Origin: CAWKZT01 sp963854565
Lineage (GTDB): Bacteria; Actinomycetota; Acidimicrobiia; Acidimicrobiales; JAHEJN01
Length of the DNA: 5,629 bases
Direction of reading: 5' to 3'
Assembly: GCA_963854565.1 (NCBI GenBank)
Contig: CAWKZT010000121.1
Coordinates: 1 to 5,629, forward strand
Of the stretch, positions 1 to 5,629 are shown piece after piece (position 1 is the first letter of the stretch; every line of letters begins with the position of its first letter). The notes beneath the pieces were generated by a model. The model did no database searches. It was not told where the DNA came from and saw nothing but the letters and a program-made list of their open reading frames with translations. A program made the translations under genes and the position numbers.

Positions 1-18
1 GTCTGGGGCGTGGCGGGG

Positions 19-81
19 TGGCCTTCGCCCGGTCCGACTATGAGTCGATGACGGAGGTTTGGCCTTCGCCAGGAGCGACTA
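19..81. repeat. imperfect 22-bp direct repeat at the phosphoribosyltransferase 3' end
   Basis: Positions 19-40 and 60-81 match at 19 of 22 bases, both beginning TGGCCTTCGCC. The copies are 41 bp apart, so they sit in different reading frames. On the minus strand the upstream copy (60-81) encodes APGEG of the phosphoribosyltransferase tail. The copy at 19-40, just past or over the stop, would read VGPGEG in a shifted frame. Confidence 0.6.
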
Positions 82-547
82 CCGGTGGTTCGTTCGACCA
101 CGGGAAGTTGATCCACAGGTCGGTGTGCTTCCACACGTACTCGCAATCGACCATGGAATGTGACTTCTGGTAAACAACCGCACTGCGTACTTCGCCTACG
201 TTGGCGGCAATGCAGTGATTACGAACGAGATCGAGCGTGTGACCGGTATCGGCCACATCGTCGGCGATCAAGATATTGGATTGCGTGTGATCGATGAGGT
301 CGATATGCGGTGGCAACATCACAGGAACATCAAGTCGTTCGTCGATGCCGGTGTAGTACTCGACGTTCATGACGTAAAGGTTTTTGACGGCAAGCGCATA
401 ACCCAGCGAGCCTGCAACAAAGAGACCACCACGAGCAATCGCCAAAATCAGATCGGGCTGAAACCCGTCGTCGGCGACTTGTTGTGCCAGTTGACGCACC
501 GCCACGCCATAGGTTGCCCAGTCGAGATTTTCACGCTCTTCGCTCAC
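38..547 (-). CDS. PRPP-dependent phosphoribosyltransferase (type I PRTase fold, purine-salvage-like)
   Basis: A 169-residue protein from a GTG start. The PRPP-binding loop is clear at residues 93-105 (ILIADDVADTGHT), with its two acidic residues followed by the small/Gly/Thr loop. An upstream ARGG segment (residues 38-41) fits the PPi-binding loop. The aromatic C-terminal stretch WKHTDLWINFPW (about 139-150) is typical of short xanthine/hypoxanthine-type PRTases in actinobacteria. Such enzymes transfer ribose-5-phosphate from PRPP to a purine base in the cytosol; the base specificity cannot be read here. The frame is open up to an ATG at 643, but that would lie inside the desaturase gene. The GTG at 547 is chosen because it overlaps the desaturase stop (GTGA), has GGAAGAAG 7 nt upstream, and gives the usual SEER-ENLDW type N-terminus. 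The last ~14 residues beyond EPPVVAPGEG look poorly conserved and lie near a direct repeat. Family assignment is firm; substrate is not. Confidence 0.9.
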   Translation of the reverse strand: MSEERENLDWATYGVAVRQLAQQVADDGFQPDLILAIARGGLFVAGSLGYALAVKNLYVMNVEYYTGIDERLDVPVMLPPHIDLIDHTQSNILIADDVADTGHTLDLVRNHCIAANVGEVRSAVVYQKSHSMVDCEYVWKHTDLWINFPWSNEPPVVAPGEGQTSVIDS

Positions 548-1635
548 ACCGTTACTTCTTCCGGTTCGGGTTGATTGGCCAAGAATGTAGCGGCCGTCTC
601 GTAAGTCATCCACTGCCGACTTCCGAAGTCGAACAGTTTGCACGAACGCGTGGTGTGACAGTAATCGCGAAAGCTCATGCGCTTGTCAATGACTCGACCA
701 GGAAACGCAGCCGCAATGGCATCGGTTGCCTCTTCGAGGTGATAGCACGGGATGCGAGGATCGACATGGTGCGGGACGTGGACCATGATCTTGTTGAAGA
801 ACACATCAAGCAACCAGGAAACTCGTAACACCGTTGTGCTGTCGAGTTGACCAGCAACCTTTGTCCACTCGCGACGGGTCTGCCACGGCAGATCTTCACC
901 AATGTGGTGGAGGTAGACCAATACGCCAATGACCCACTGGAAGAGAAACAGCGGCACGATAAATACCTTCACCAGCAGCCACAGGCCACCAAGTACTGAT
1001 CCGCCGAGCGACCCCAGAACAACAATCCCCGCCATGACAACAAGAGTGGCCGCGCTGAGGATGCGTTGATCTTTCTTTATCTTGTCGGCCCATTTGCGGG
1101 GTGGTTGACCCAGGCGCACCATCTTGTTCCACCACACCTCGCGGGTGTAATAGACACCAGCGCCAAGCCAAGACCATTCGATGCGATGGCGCAACCGTTT
1201 CAGGGAACCCATCGCTTCGTACTCTTCAGGTGTTACCGGGTGCCACACAAAATCCATGCCTTGACGGGCAGTGTGGCGATGGTGAATGTGGTTGTGGCCA
1301 AGGACCCAGGCTTCGTAGATGTGATGGGAAGGAAACATCATCACGTGACCAATGGTCGAGTTGAGTCGGCGCGAGTCGGTTAGCGCCTGGTGAGCTGCAT
1401 CGTGGCCGATGACAAACATGCCCGAAACTCCAAGACCAGTAAAGGCCCAGAGCGGAACGACGAAATACCACGTATCGGTAAGCACCAAGCCAACAATTCC
1501 GGCGGCATAAAGGACCACTGCCCGAGCCGAAAGCAGCAACGCTTTACCGGTCGACCGTTCACGACAGGTCGACGGAATAACGTCGATCACATCTTTAAGT
1601 GTTAACGGTTTTTCTGGCGCAACGACAATAGCCAT
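544..1635 (-). CDS. membrane fatty acid desaturase (three-histidine-box, DesA/delta-12-like)
   Basis: A 363-residue integral membrane di-iron desaturase. All three histidine boxes are present: HDAAH (residues 78-82), HNHIHH (114-119) and HVPHH (286-290). Hydrophobic segments lie at about 34-54, 57-77, 193-212 and 216-242, the usual pairs that hold the boxes on the cytoplasmic face. The segment after box 3 (HVDPRIPCYHLEEA) resembles acyl-lipid delta-12/omega-6 desaturases such as cyanobacterial DesA. The protein would therefore introduce a double bond into membrane acyl chains using O2 and electrons from a ferredoxin or similar donor. Regiospecificity is inference. The start at 1635 is chosen over an upstream in-frame ATG (1686) because AGGAAG lies 5 nt before it and the extra 17 residues look non-native. 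The gene ends by overlapping the phosphoribosyltransferase GTG start, so it is the first gene of a two-gene unit and diverges from the DUF1015 gene. Confidence 0.93.
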   Translation of the reverse strand: MAIVVAPEKPLTLKDVIDVIPSTCRERSTGKALLLSARAVVLYAAGIVGLVLTDTWYFVVPLWAFTGLGVSGMFVIGHDAAHQALTDSRRLNSTIGHVMMFPSHHIYEAWVLGHNHIHHRHTARQGMDFVWHPVTPEEYEAMGSLKRLRHRIEWSWLGAGVYYTREVWWNKMVRLGQPPRKWADKIKKDQRILSAATLVVMAGIVVLGSLGGSVLGGLWLLVKVFIVPLFLFQWVIGVLVYLHHIGEDLPWQTRREWTKVAGQLDSTTVLRVSWLLDVFFNKIMVHVPHHVDPRIPCYHLEEATDAIAAAFPGRVIDKRMSFRDYCHTTRSCKLFDFGSRQWMTYETAATFLANQPEPEEVTV

Positions 1636-1640
1636 AGGAA

Positions 1641-1646
1641 CTTCCT
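1641..1646 (-). promoter_or_regulatory. Shine-Dalgarno site of the desaturase
   Basis: On the minus strand AGGAAG lies 5 nt before the ATG at 1635. It decides this start over the in-frame ATG at 1686. It is also part of an 11-bp DNA palindrome (AGGAACTTCCT, 1636-1646). Confidence 0.7.
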
Positions 1647-1663
1647 GCTGGGTAGCTACAAAT

Positions 1664-1669
1664 ATCGTA
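1664..1669 (-). promoter_or_regulatory. candidate -10 element for the desaturase operon
   Basis: Minus-strand TACGAT fits the TANNNT form common in actinobacterial promoters. It would place transcription start near 1657, about 22 nt before the ATG, leaving room for the AGGAAG ribosome site. No convincing -35 box is seen at the right spacing, so this is a weak prediction. Confidence 0.25.
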
Positions 1670-1679
1670 TCCTGTTGCC

Positions 1680-1708
1680 TTGACATGACGACGATTGGCG
1701 TGTGGCAT
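1680..1708 (+). promoter_or_regulatory. candidate promoter for the DUF1015 gene
   Basis: A perfect TTGACA at 1680-1685 is followed after 17 nt by TGGCAT (1703-1708), a poor -10 match (3 of 6). The predicted transcription start falls at about 1715-1716, directly on the GTG chosen as the DUF1015 start. The perfect -35 box supports it; the -10 does not help much. Confidence 0.3.
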
Positions 1709-1715
1709 AGGCGTT

Positions 1716-2909
1716 GTGATTAGACCATTTGACGGATCCGTTGTTAACGCATCATGGGCCGAGCGTGTCGTTTCTCCTGCTAACGATGCGCTCACCGCCG
1801 CGGAGCGACACGCTTATACCGAGGCTCACCCCGATAGCTACCTGCACATCACCCGCTCATCGGACCTCGACATGGTTCGCGAACTGACGCCGGAGGAGAT
1901 CGCCCAGGAGAACCGGAAGGCGCTGGATCGACTCCGACAGGCAGGGGCGTTCACCCATCACGGTTCGGCGATGTTCCTTTATCGGCTAGACACCGGCGAA
2001 CATGTCCAAACCGCCCTCGTCGCTGACATTGATCTTGTGGGCATGGACAATGGTCAGATTTTGCCCCACGAACGGACCCGTACCGACCGAGAAGATCAGT
2101 TGGCTTTGGCGTTGCGTGTGGTCGGCGTGAACTCCAGCCCGGTAGCAATGGCTACAAATTCTGAGCACACGCTCATCGAAGTCATCGACAAGACCGGCCA
2201 TGCCGAACCGATCCTAGATTTTATGGGTGCCGGCCGGCTTCATCAGATGGTCTGGCGGGTGCCCGATGTATTGGCCCACGCGGCCGCCGCCGATCTTGCG
2301 GACACAAAACTGCATGTAACCGACGGACACCATCGCCTGGCCGCTGCTCTTCGGCATCGAGACAACCTCGAGCGCAATAACCCGGGCCAGCCTGGTCTGC
2401 ATCATCAAACGCTGGTGGCCATTTTTCCCGCTTCGCAAATGCAGACATTCGCCTTCCACCGCACCGTCGTTACCGATCTATCTATCAAGGATGTCCTGGC
2501 CGCAATGACGGCCCACGGGTTGGAACCCGTGCCGACCGATATGGACCATGTCGAGCCCCAATCTCCAGGCGAATTTGGGTTGTACGTGGCCGGAGGTTGG
2601 TACCGGTTCAGCCCCAACCGTCGGGTCGATGTGCTTGATGTACAGTGGCTCCAAGACGACGTCATTGCCCCAGTTTTCGGCATCACCTCACCGAGCAGCG
2701 ACCCCCGCCTCAACCACCTGACAGGGTCAGCTGGCCCCCTTGCCCTGGCCGACAAATGCGACCGCCTTGGAGCGATCGGATTGTTGTTGGCACCCACTCC
2801 AGTAGAGGCAATCGCGGCGACAGCTGACCGCGGCGAAATTCTGCCCCCGAAAAGCAGCTTCTTTTCTCCTAAACCGCGATCAGGAATCTTCCTCGCCCCC
2901 CGCACATAA
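1716..2909 (+). CDS. DUF1015 family protein, function unknown
   Basis: A 397-residue soluble protein with the DUF1015 signatures in order. IRPF is at residues 2-5, ILPHERT at 115-121, TDGHHRLAAAL at 202-212, SSDPRL at 327-332 and a C-terminal LPPKSSFFSPK...RSG block at 376-390. These His/Arg/Lys-rich motifs are the family hallmarks; from memory, relatives in some Firmicutes and Bacteroidetes sit beside serA/serC, but no serine-pathway gene is visible here. The usual N-terminal APPYD-like motif reads SPAND (20-24), so this is a divergent member. The frame extends to a TTG at 1695, which would add MACGIGV. The GTG at 1716 is preferred because the family typically begins right at the IRPF motif and because it leaves space for divergent promoters. 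Neither start has a strong ribosome site. It lies 52 bp upstream of pntAA and could be transcribed with it, unless the hairpin at 2921-2942 terminates. Confidence 0.85.
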   Translation: MIRPFDGSVVNASWAERVVSPANDALTAAERHAYTEAHPDSYLHITRSSDLDMVRELTPEEIAQENRKALDRLRQAGAFTHHGSAMFLYRLDTGEHVQTALVADIDLVGMDNGQILPHERTRTDREDQLALALRVVGVNSSPVAMATNSEHTLIEVIDKTGHAEPILDFMGAGRLHQMVWRVPDVLAHAAAADLADTKLHVTDGHHRLAAALRHRDNLERNNPGQPGLHHQTLVAIFPASQMQTFAFHRTVVTDLSIKDVLAAMTAHGLEPVPTDMDHVEPQSPGEFGLYVAGGWYRFSPNRRVDVLDVQWLQDDVIAPVFGITSPSSDPRLNHLTGSAGPLALADKCDRLGAIGLLLAPTPVEAIAATADRGEILPPKSSFFSPKPRSGIFLAPRT

Positions 2910-2920
2910 CACATCCGTAT

Positions 2921-2942
2921 ACCCAACAGTGGTCTGTCGGGT
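2921..2942 (+). repeat. inverted repeat: terminator-like hairpin or operator
   Basis: Arms ACCCAACAG (2921-2929) and CTGTCGGGT (2934-2942) pair over 9 positions with one A-C mismatch around a TGGT loop. It starts 12 nt after the DUF1015 stop and ends 19 nt before the pntAA ATG. No T-tract follows, so a standard intrinsic terminator is not shown. It could be a tail-less terminator or a binding site overlapping the -35 region of a pntAA promoter. Confidence 0.4.
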
Positions 2943-2949
2943 GAGACGG

Positions 2950-2955
2950 TACGGT
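2950..2955 (+). promoter_or_regulatory. candidate -10 element for pntAA (leaderless transcript)
   Basis: TACGGT matches TANNNT and lies 6 nt before the ATG at 2962. That is the spacing expected when transcription begins at the start codon itself. pntAA also lacks a recognisable Shine-Dalgarno site, unlike pntAB and pntB. No clear -35 box is seen. Confidence 0.35.
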
Positions 2956-2961
2956 CAGCTT

Positions 2962-4164
2962 ATGCAAATTGGTGTGCCACGCGAGCGGGCAAACAAAGAA
3001 CGCCGCGTTGGTGCCGTCCCGGCATCAGTCAAGGTACTCGTTGATTGGGGCTGGGATGTCCACGTCGAGTCCGATGCAGGTACCGCCGCTGGCTACACCA
3101 ACGAGGCATACATCGCTGCCGGAGCCCGCATCGTGGCGAGCACTACCGAAGCTCACAATGCCCAACTGGTGATTCGGGTAGGCCCCCCAACGCAAGACGA
3201 GATTGCCTTAATCCCTGAGGGTGCCATCCTCACGTCGCTGCTCAATCCCTTCGTTGGTACTGATCTCATCGCGTCATGCAATGCCCGCAAAATCAGCTCC
3301 GTGGCCATGGAAGCCGTCCCTCGGACCACCTTGGCTCAGGCGATGGATGTGTTGTCATCTCAGGCCACCGCCGCGGGCTACGCCGCAGTCCTCATGGCCG
3401 CCACAGAGTCTCCCAAACTCATTCCGATGCTCGTTACCGCCGCGGGCACAATCAAGCCATCAAGGGTCCTGATCTTAGGCGTCGGTGTGGCGGGGTTGCA
3501 GGCCATTGCTACCGCCAAACGACTTGGTGCGCAAGTGCACGCTTATGATGTCCGGCCCGAAACCCGCGGACAGGTCGAAAGTTTGGGGGCTCGATTTGTA
3601 GAGGCACCGACCCAGGCTGGCGACGACGGCGGTTACGCCAAAGAAGTCGACGACGAGACCGCCGCCCAACAACAGGCGATCCTCGCTGACTACGTTGCCC
3701 AATCCAACATGGTCATTACTACCGCCCAGATTCCAGGCCGGGCCGCTCCTCGGCTGATTAATGCCGACGTTATCGAGCGCATGGCCCCCGGTTCGGTAGT
3801 CATCGACATGGCGGCGAAAAGCGGTGGCAACGTCGAAGGTTCGGTTCTCGACGAGGTCGTCGAAGTCAACGGCGTTCGTATTTACGGGCCGTCGGATCTT
3901 GCTAGCCGTGTGGCGACCGACGCCAGTGCGATGTACGCCCGCAACGTGCAAGAGCTTGTCAACCGAATGCGACCGACCGACGACGACGCTCCCAACGAAG
4001 CAAGCATCCGACTCGACGATGAGGTTGTTGGGCCGTGTGTCATCAGCCACAACGGTGCAATAGTCAACGAGCGCACCCGGTCAGCAATGGGGCTCGAGCC
4101 ACTCGCCACCGCCGCACCACCGCCGACCGAAGAACCCATCAGCACTTCGGAGGAATCCGTATGA
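2962..4164 (+). CDS. pntAA: NAD(P) transhydrogenase alpha-1 subunit, NAD(H)-binding domain I
   Basis: A 400-residue soluble peripheral subunit that binds NAD(H) and passes hydride to the NADP(H) domain of PntB on the cytoplasmic side. The N-terminus (MQIGVPRERANKERRVGAVP) is the alanine dehydrogenase/PNT N-terminal domain. The RQD loop is complete, with Arg121, Gln126 and Asp129 in the spacing known from Rhodospirillum rubrum domain I. The Rossmann motif GVGVAG (173-178) is followed by AYDVRP, whose acidic Asp196 fits NAD rather than NADP. The mobile loop GGYAKE carries Tyr225, and MAAKSGGN follows at about 283-290. The last ~25 residues are a Pro/Thr/Glu-rich tail. No membrane segments are attached, so this is the split form seen in Rhodospirillum and Thermus rather than the fused E. 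coli PntA. The ATG at 2962 is chosen over an in-frame GTG at 2929 because it matches the family N-terminus. The stop overlaps pntAB as ATGA. Confidence 0.96.
   Translation: MQIGVPRERANKERRVGAVPASVKVLVDWGWDVHVESDAGTAAGYTNEAYIAAGARIVASTTEAHNAQLVIRVGPPTQDEIALIPEGAILTSLLNPFVGTDLIASCNARKISSVAMEAVPRTTLAQAMDVLSSQATAAGYAAVLMAATESPKLIPMLVTAAGTIKPSRVLILGVGVAGLQAIATAKRLGAQVHAYDVRPETRGQVESLGARFVEAPTQAGDDGGYAKEVDDETAAQQQAILADYVAQSNMVITTAQIPGRAAPRLINADVIERMAPGSVVIDMAAKSGGNVEGSVLDEVVEVNGVRIYGPSDLASRVATDASAMYARNVQELVNRMRPTDDDAPNEASIRLDDEVVGPCVISHNGAIVNERTRSAMGLEPLATAAPPPTEEPISTSEESV
4149..4154 (+). promoter_or_regulatory. Shine-Dalgarno site of pntAB
   Basis: GGAGGA lies 6 nt before the pntAB ATG at 4161, inside the end of pntAA. 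It supports coupled translation through the ATGA overlap and fixes the pntAB start, against a longer open frame that begins at 4035. Confidence 0.8.
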
Positions 4165-4457
4165 GTCCCGAATTTATTGAAGGCATTGTGGTGTTCGTCC
4201 TCGCCTCATTCATTGGTTTCGAGGTCATCGCCAAAGTCCCGCCCACCTTGCACACACCTTTGATGTCCGGGGCCAACGCCATCTCCGGCATCACCATCGT
4301 GGGGGCCATTATCGCGGGTGGGACGGGTAACGGAGCCGTTGCGGCGACTCTTGGCTTCTTGGCCATCACGTTTGCCACTATTAATGTGGTGGGCGGTTTT
4401 CTTGTGACTGATCGCATGTTGCATATGTTCAAGAAGAAGCCAGGAGGCAAGTCATGA
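4161..4457 (+). CDS. pntAB: NAD(P) transhydrogenase alpha-2 subunit, small membrane subunit
   Basis: A 98-residue membrane protein with three hydrophobic segments at about 9-24, 41-55 and 59-82. Its length is close to the ~100-residue alpha-2 subunit of Thermus. The family signature LHTPLMSGANAISGI (30-44) joins the first and second segments, and a basic tail (KKKPGGK) follows the last. It forms part of the proton-conducting membrane domain II with PntB. In the signature, position 42 is Ser, as in the E. coli alpha subunit; from memory the Thermus alpha-2 subunit, and probably actinobacterial ones, have His there. The start ATG overlaps the pntAA stop, and its TGA overlaps the pntB ATG (4454-4457), so the three subunits are translated in series. 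Confidence 0.95.
   Translation: MSPEFIEGIVVFVLASFIGFEVIAKVPPTLHTPLMSGANAISGITIVGAIIAGGTGNGAVAATLGFLAITFATINVVGGFLVTDRMLHMFKKKPGGKS
4442..4447 (+). promoter_or_regulatory. Shine-Dalgarno site of pntB
   Basis: AGGAGG lies 6 nt before the pntB ATG at 4454, within the last codons of pntAB. This is a near-ideal ribosome site and supports the ATGA-coupled start. Confidence 0.85.
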
Positions 4458-5629
4458 TTCGCCTTCTCTATCTGGCTGCTGGTGTGCTGTTTATTGTCGG
4501 CCTTAAGGGCCTCGGCTCGCCGCGCACAGCGCGTCGAGGCAACCAATTGGCCTCCGTTGGCATGTTGTTGGCCGCCGTTGTGGTGGTCGGCGACCTGATC
4601 GACCTCGATACCAAAATCACTTGGTGGGTGATCATCGTCGGCATTGTGGTGGGTTCAGCTATCGGCGTCATGTTCGCAACCAAGGTCGAAATGACCGGAA
4701 TGCCCGAATTGGTTGCCGCCTTTAATGGTTTCGGTGGCGCATCTTCTGCTCTCGTTGCTGCTGCAGCGGTGCACGAGTCGGGCGGCTCGTTCGAAACCGA
4801 AACGTCCATTGTCGTGGCCCTCTCCATCGCTATTGGCGCGATTACCTTCACCGGAAGCTTTGTGGCTTACGGCAAACTCAAGGGCTTTATTAGTGGCACC
4901 CCTGTTGCCATGCCGGGTGGCCCGTGGTTCAACGCCGCGCTCATGGCCGGTGGCGTTGCTCTAGGCACGTGGGCGGTAGCTAGCGATGCTGGGGCGCCGT
5001 ACTGGTTCCTTGCTGGCTTGTTCTTAATCATCGGCGTTACCGGGGTACTTCCTATTGGCGGCGCCGACATGCCGGTAGTTATGTCTTTACTCAACTCCTT
5101 ATCTGGTGTTGCTGCGGCTACGGCAGGATTCATCATCGGCAACCTGGCGCTCATTATTGGTGGTGCTCTGGTTGGCGCAGCTGGTCTCATTCTCACGTTG
5201 CAGATGGGCGAGGCCATGAACCGGACGTTGGCCAACGTGTTGTTCTCCGGGTTCGGGGGCGATGGCGGCACTAGCGGCGAAATGAGTGACAAACCGGTCA
5301 ACCGTGCCACCCCTGACGACGTTGCCATCGCCTTGGCGTACGCCGAAAAGGTAATGGTGGTGCCGGGCTATGGCTTGGCCGTGGCTCAAGCCCAACACGC
5401 GGTGCGCGACCTTGCCTCAGCGCTGGCCGAAAAGGGTGTCGTTACGGAGTACGCCATCCACCCCGTGGCCGGACGAATGCCTGGTCATATGAATGTGTTG
5501 TTGGCCGAAGCAGATGTTGACTATGACGTTCTGCTCGATCTCGATCAGTCCAATCCAAAGTTCCCGCTGACCGATGTAGTGCTCATTATCGGTGCCAACG
5601 ATGTGGTCAACCCCTCGGCGCGCGATGAT
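4454..5629 (+). CDS. pntB: NAD(P) transhydrogenase beta subunit (domains II and III), 3' end missing
   Basis: An open frame of 392 codons that reaches the right edge without a stop; E. coli PntB is about 462 residues, so roughly 70-80 are missing. Residues 1-250 hold about nine hydrophobic segments (near 3-18, 33-49, 57-74, 85-105, 119-139, 158-174, 184-200, 208-228 and 230-250) forming the proton channel with PntAB. Domain III starts near 285 and shows the NADP(H)-binding GYGLAVAQAQ (305-314), HPVAGRMPGHMNVLLAEA (336-353) and GANDVVNPSAR (380-390). Aligned by eye with E. coli, functional Asp213 and Asn222 are kept as Asp205 (in GGADMPVV) and Asn214. E. coli His91 (in PELVAILHSF) is Asn91 here (in PELVAAFNGF), with no gap before it. 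The usual DEIN-type segment before GAND reads DQSN (364-367). The product uses the proton gradient to drive NADPH formation from NADH. Confidence 0.96.
   Translation, partial: MIRLLYLAAGVLFIVGLKGLGSPRTARRGNQLASVGMLLAAVVVVGDLIDLDTKITWWVIIVGIVVGSAIGVMFATKVEMTGMPELVAAFNGFGGASSALVAAAAVHESGGSFETETSIVVALSIAIGAITFTGSFVAYGKLKGFISGTPVAMPGGPWFNAALMAGGVALGTWAVASDAGAPYWFLAGLFLIIGVTGVLPIGGADMPVVMSLLNSLSGVAAATAGFIIGNLALIIGGALVGAAGLILTLQMGEAMNRTLANVLFSGFGGDGGTSGEMSDKPVNRATPDDVAIALAYAEKVMVVPGYGLAVAQAQHAVRDLASALAEKGVVTEYAIHPVAGRMPGHMNVLLAEADVDYDVLLDLDQSNPKFPLTDVVLIIGANDVVNPSARDD

Noticed and set aside
215..828. Plus-strand open frames (215-574 and 484-828) opposite the phosphoribosyltransferase and desaturase
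   Set aside because: Both are antisense to clear genes with intact catalytic motifs and have no ribosome site or family signature.
1685..1723. Possible 12-residue upstream ORF (ATG at 1685, TAG at 1721-1723) overlapping the DUF1015 start
   Set aside because: It begins inside the candidate -35 box, has no ribosome site, and would not be transcribed from the promoter proposed here.
2405..2926. 173-codon minus-strand open frame over the DUF1015 3' half
   Set aside because: Antisense to motif-bearing DUF1015 sequence, with low-complexity Ser/Arg-rich translation and no family resemblance.
2929..2961. N-terminal extension of PntAA from a GTG at 2929
   Set aside because: The 11 extra residues (VCRVRRYGQL region) match nothing in the family, and the GTG sits in the hairpin; the ATG at 2962 begins the conserved IGVPRE motif.
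3961..3990. GAC/CGA-rich short repeat run near the end of pntAA
   Set aside because: It simply encodes an Asp-rich stretch (TDDD) in frame and is too short to be a meaningful repeat.
3475..4050. 191-codon open frame on the minus strand inside pntAA
   Set aside because: It lies wholly antisense to a strongly conserved gene, shows no recognisable motif, and looks like a by-product of GC-rich codon use.
4867..5328. 153-codon minus-strand open frame inside pntB
   Set aside because: Pro/Ala/Ser-rich translation antisense to conserved membrane helices; no independent evidence of coding.

Overview
The window is moderately GC-rich chromosomal DNA with tightly packed genes, frequent GTG/TTG start codons and 1-4 nt gene overlaps. 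The phosphoribosyltransferase style and the separate, short PntAB subunit suggest an actinobacterium-like organism, possibly an Acidimicrobiia member. This placement comes from protein style only and is tentative.

Left arm, minus strand (about 38-1635): a membrane fatty acid desaturase of the three-histidine-box type is followed by a PRPP-dependent phosphoribosyltransferase. The desaturase stop and the phosphoribosyltransferase GTG start overlap in a GTGA, so the two are almost certainly co-transcribed and translationally coupled. An 80-bp divergent intergenic region (1636-1715) separates this pair from the right arm.

Right arm, plus strand (about 1716-5629): a DUF1015-family protein of unknown function comes first, then a 52-bp gap holding a hairpin-like inverted repeat. 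After it lies a three-gene proton-translocating NAD(P) transhydrogenase operon: pntAA (NAD(H)-binding domain I), pntAB (small membrane subunit) and pntB (membrane domain II plus NADP(H)-binding domain III). The three pnt genes are joined by ATGA overlaps, with strong Shine-Dalgarno sites for pntAB and pntB. pntB runs off the right edge and lacks roughly its last 70-80 codons.

Together the pnt genes would use the proton gradient to move hydride from NADH to NADP+, supplying NADPH. NADPH could support lipid synthesis and, through a reductase/ferredoxin chain, the divergently encoded desaturase; that link is inferred from position only. I did not find an obviously new multi-gene system. The most notable signal is in the transhydrogenase: neither of the two positions where I know a proton-channel histidine to occur in this family (E. 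coli beta-His91, or the alternative in the small alpha subunit) carries a histidine here. No RNA genes, mobile elements or CRISPR arrays were seen, and no stretch over 300 bases lacks a gene.
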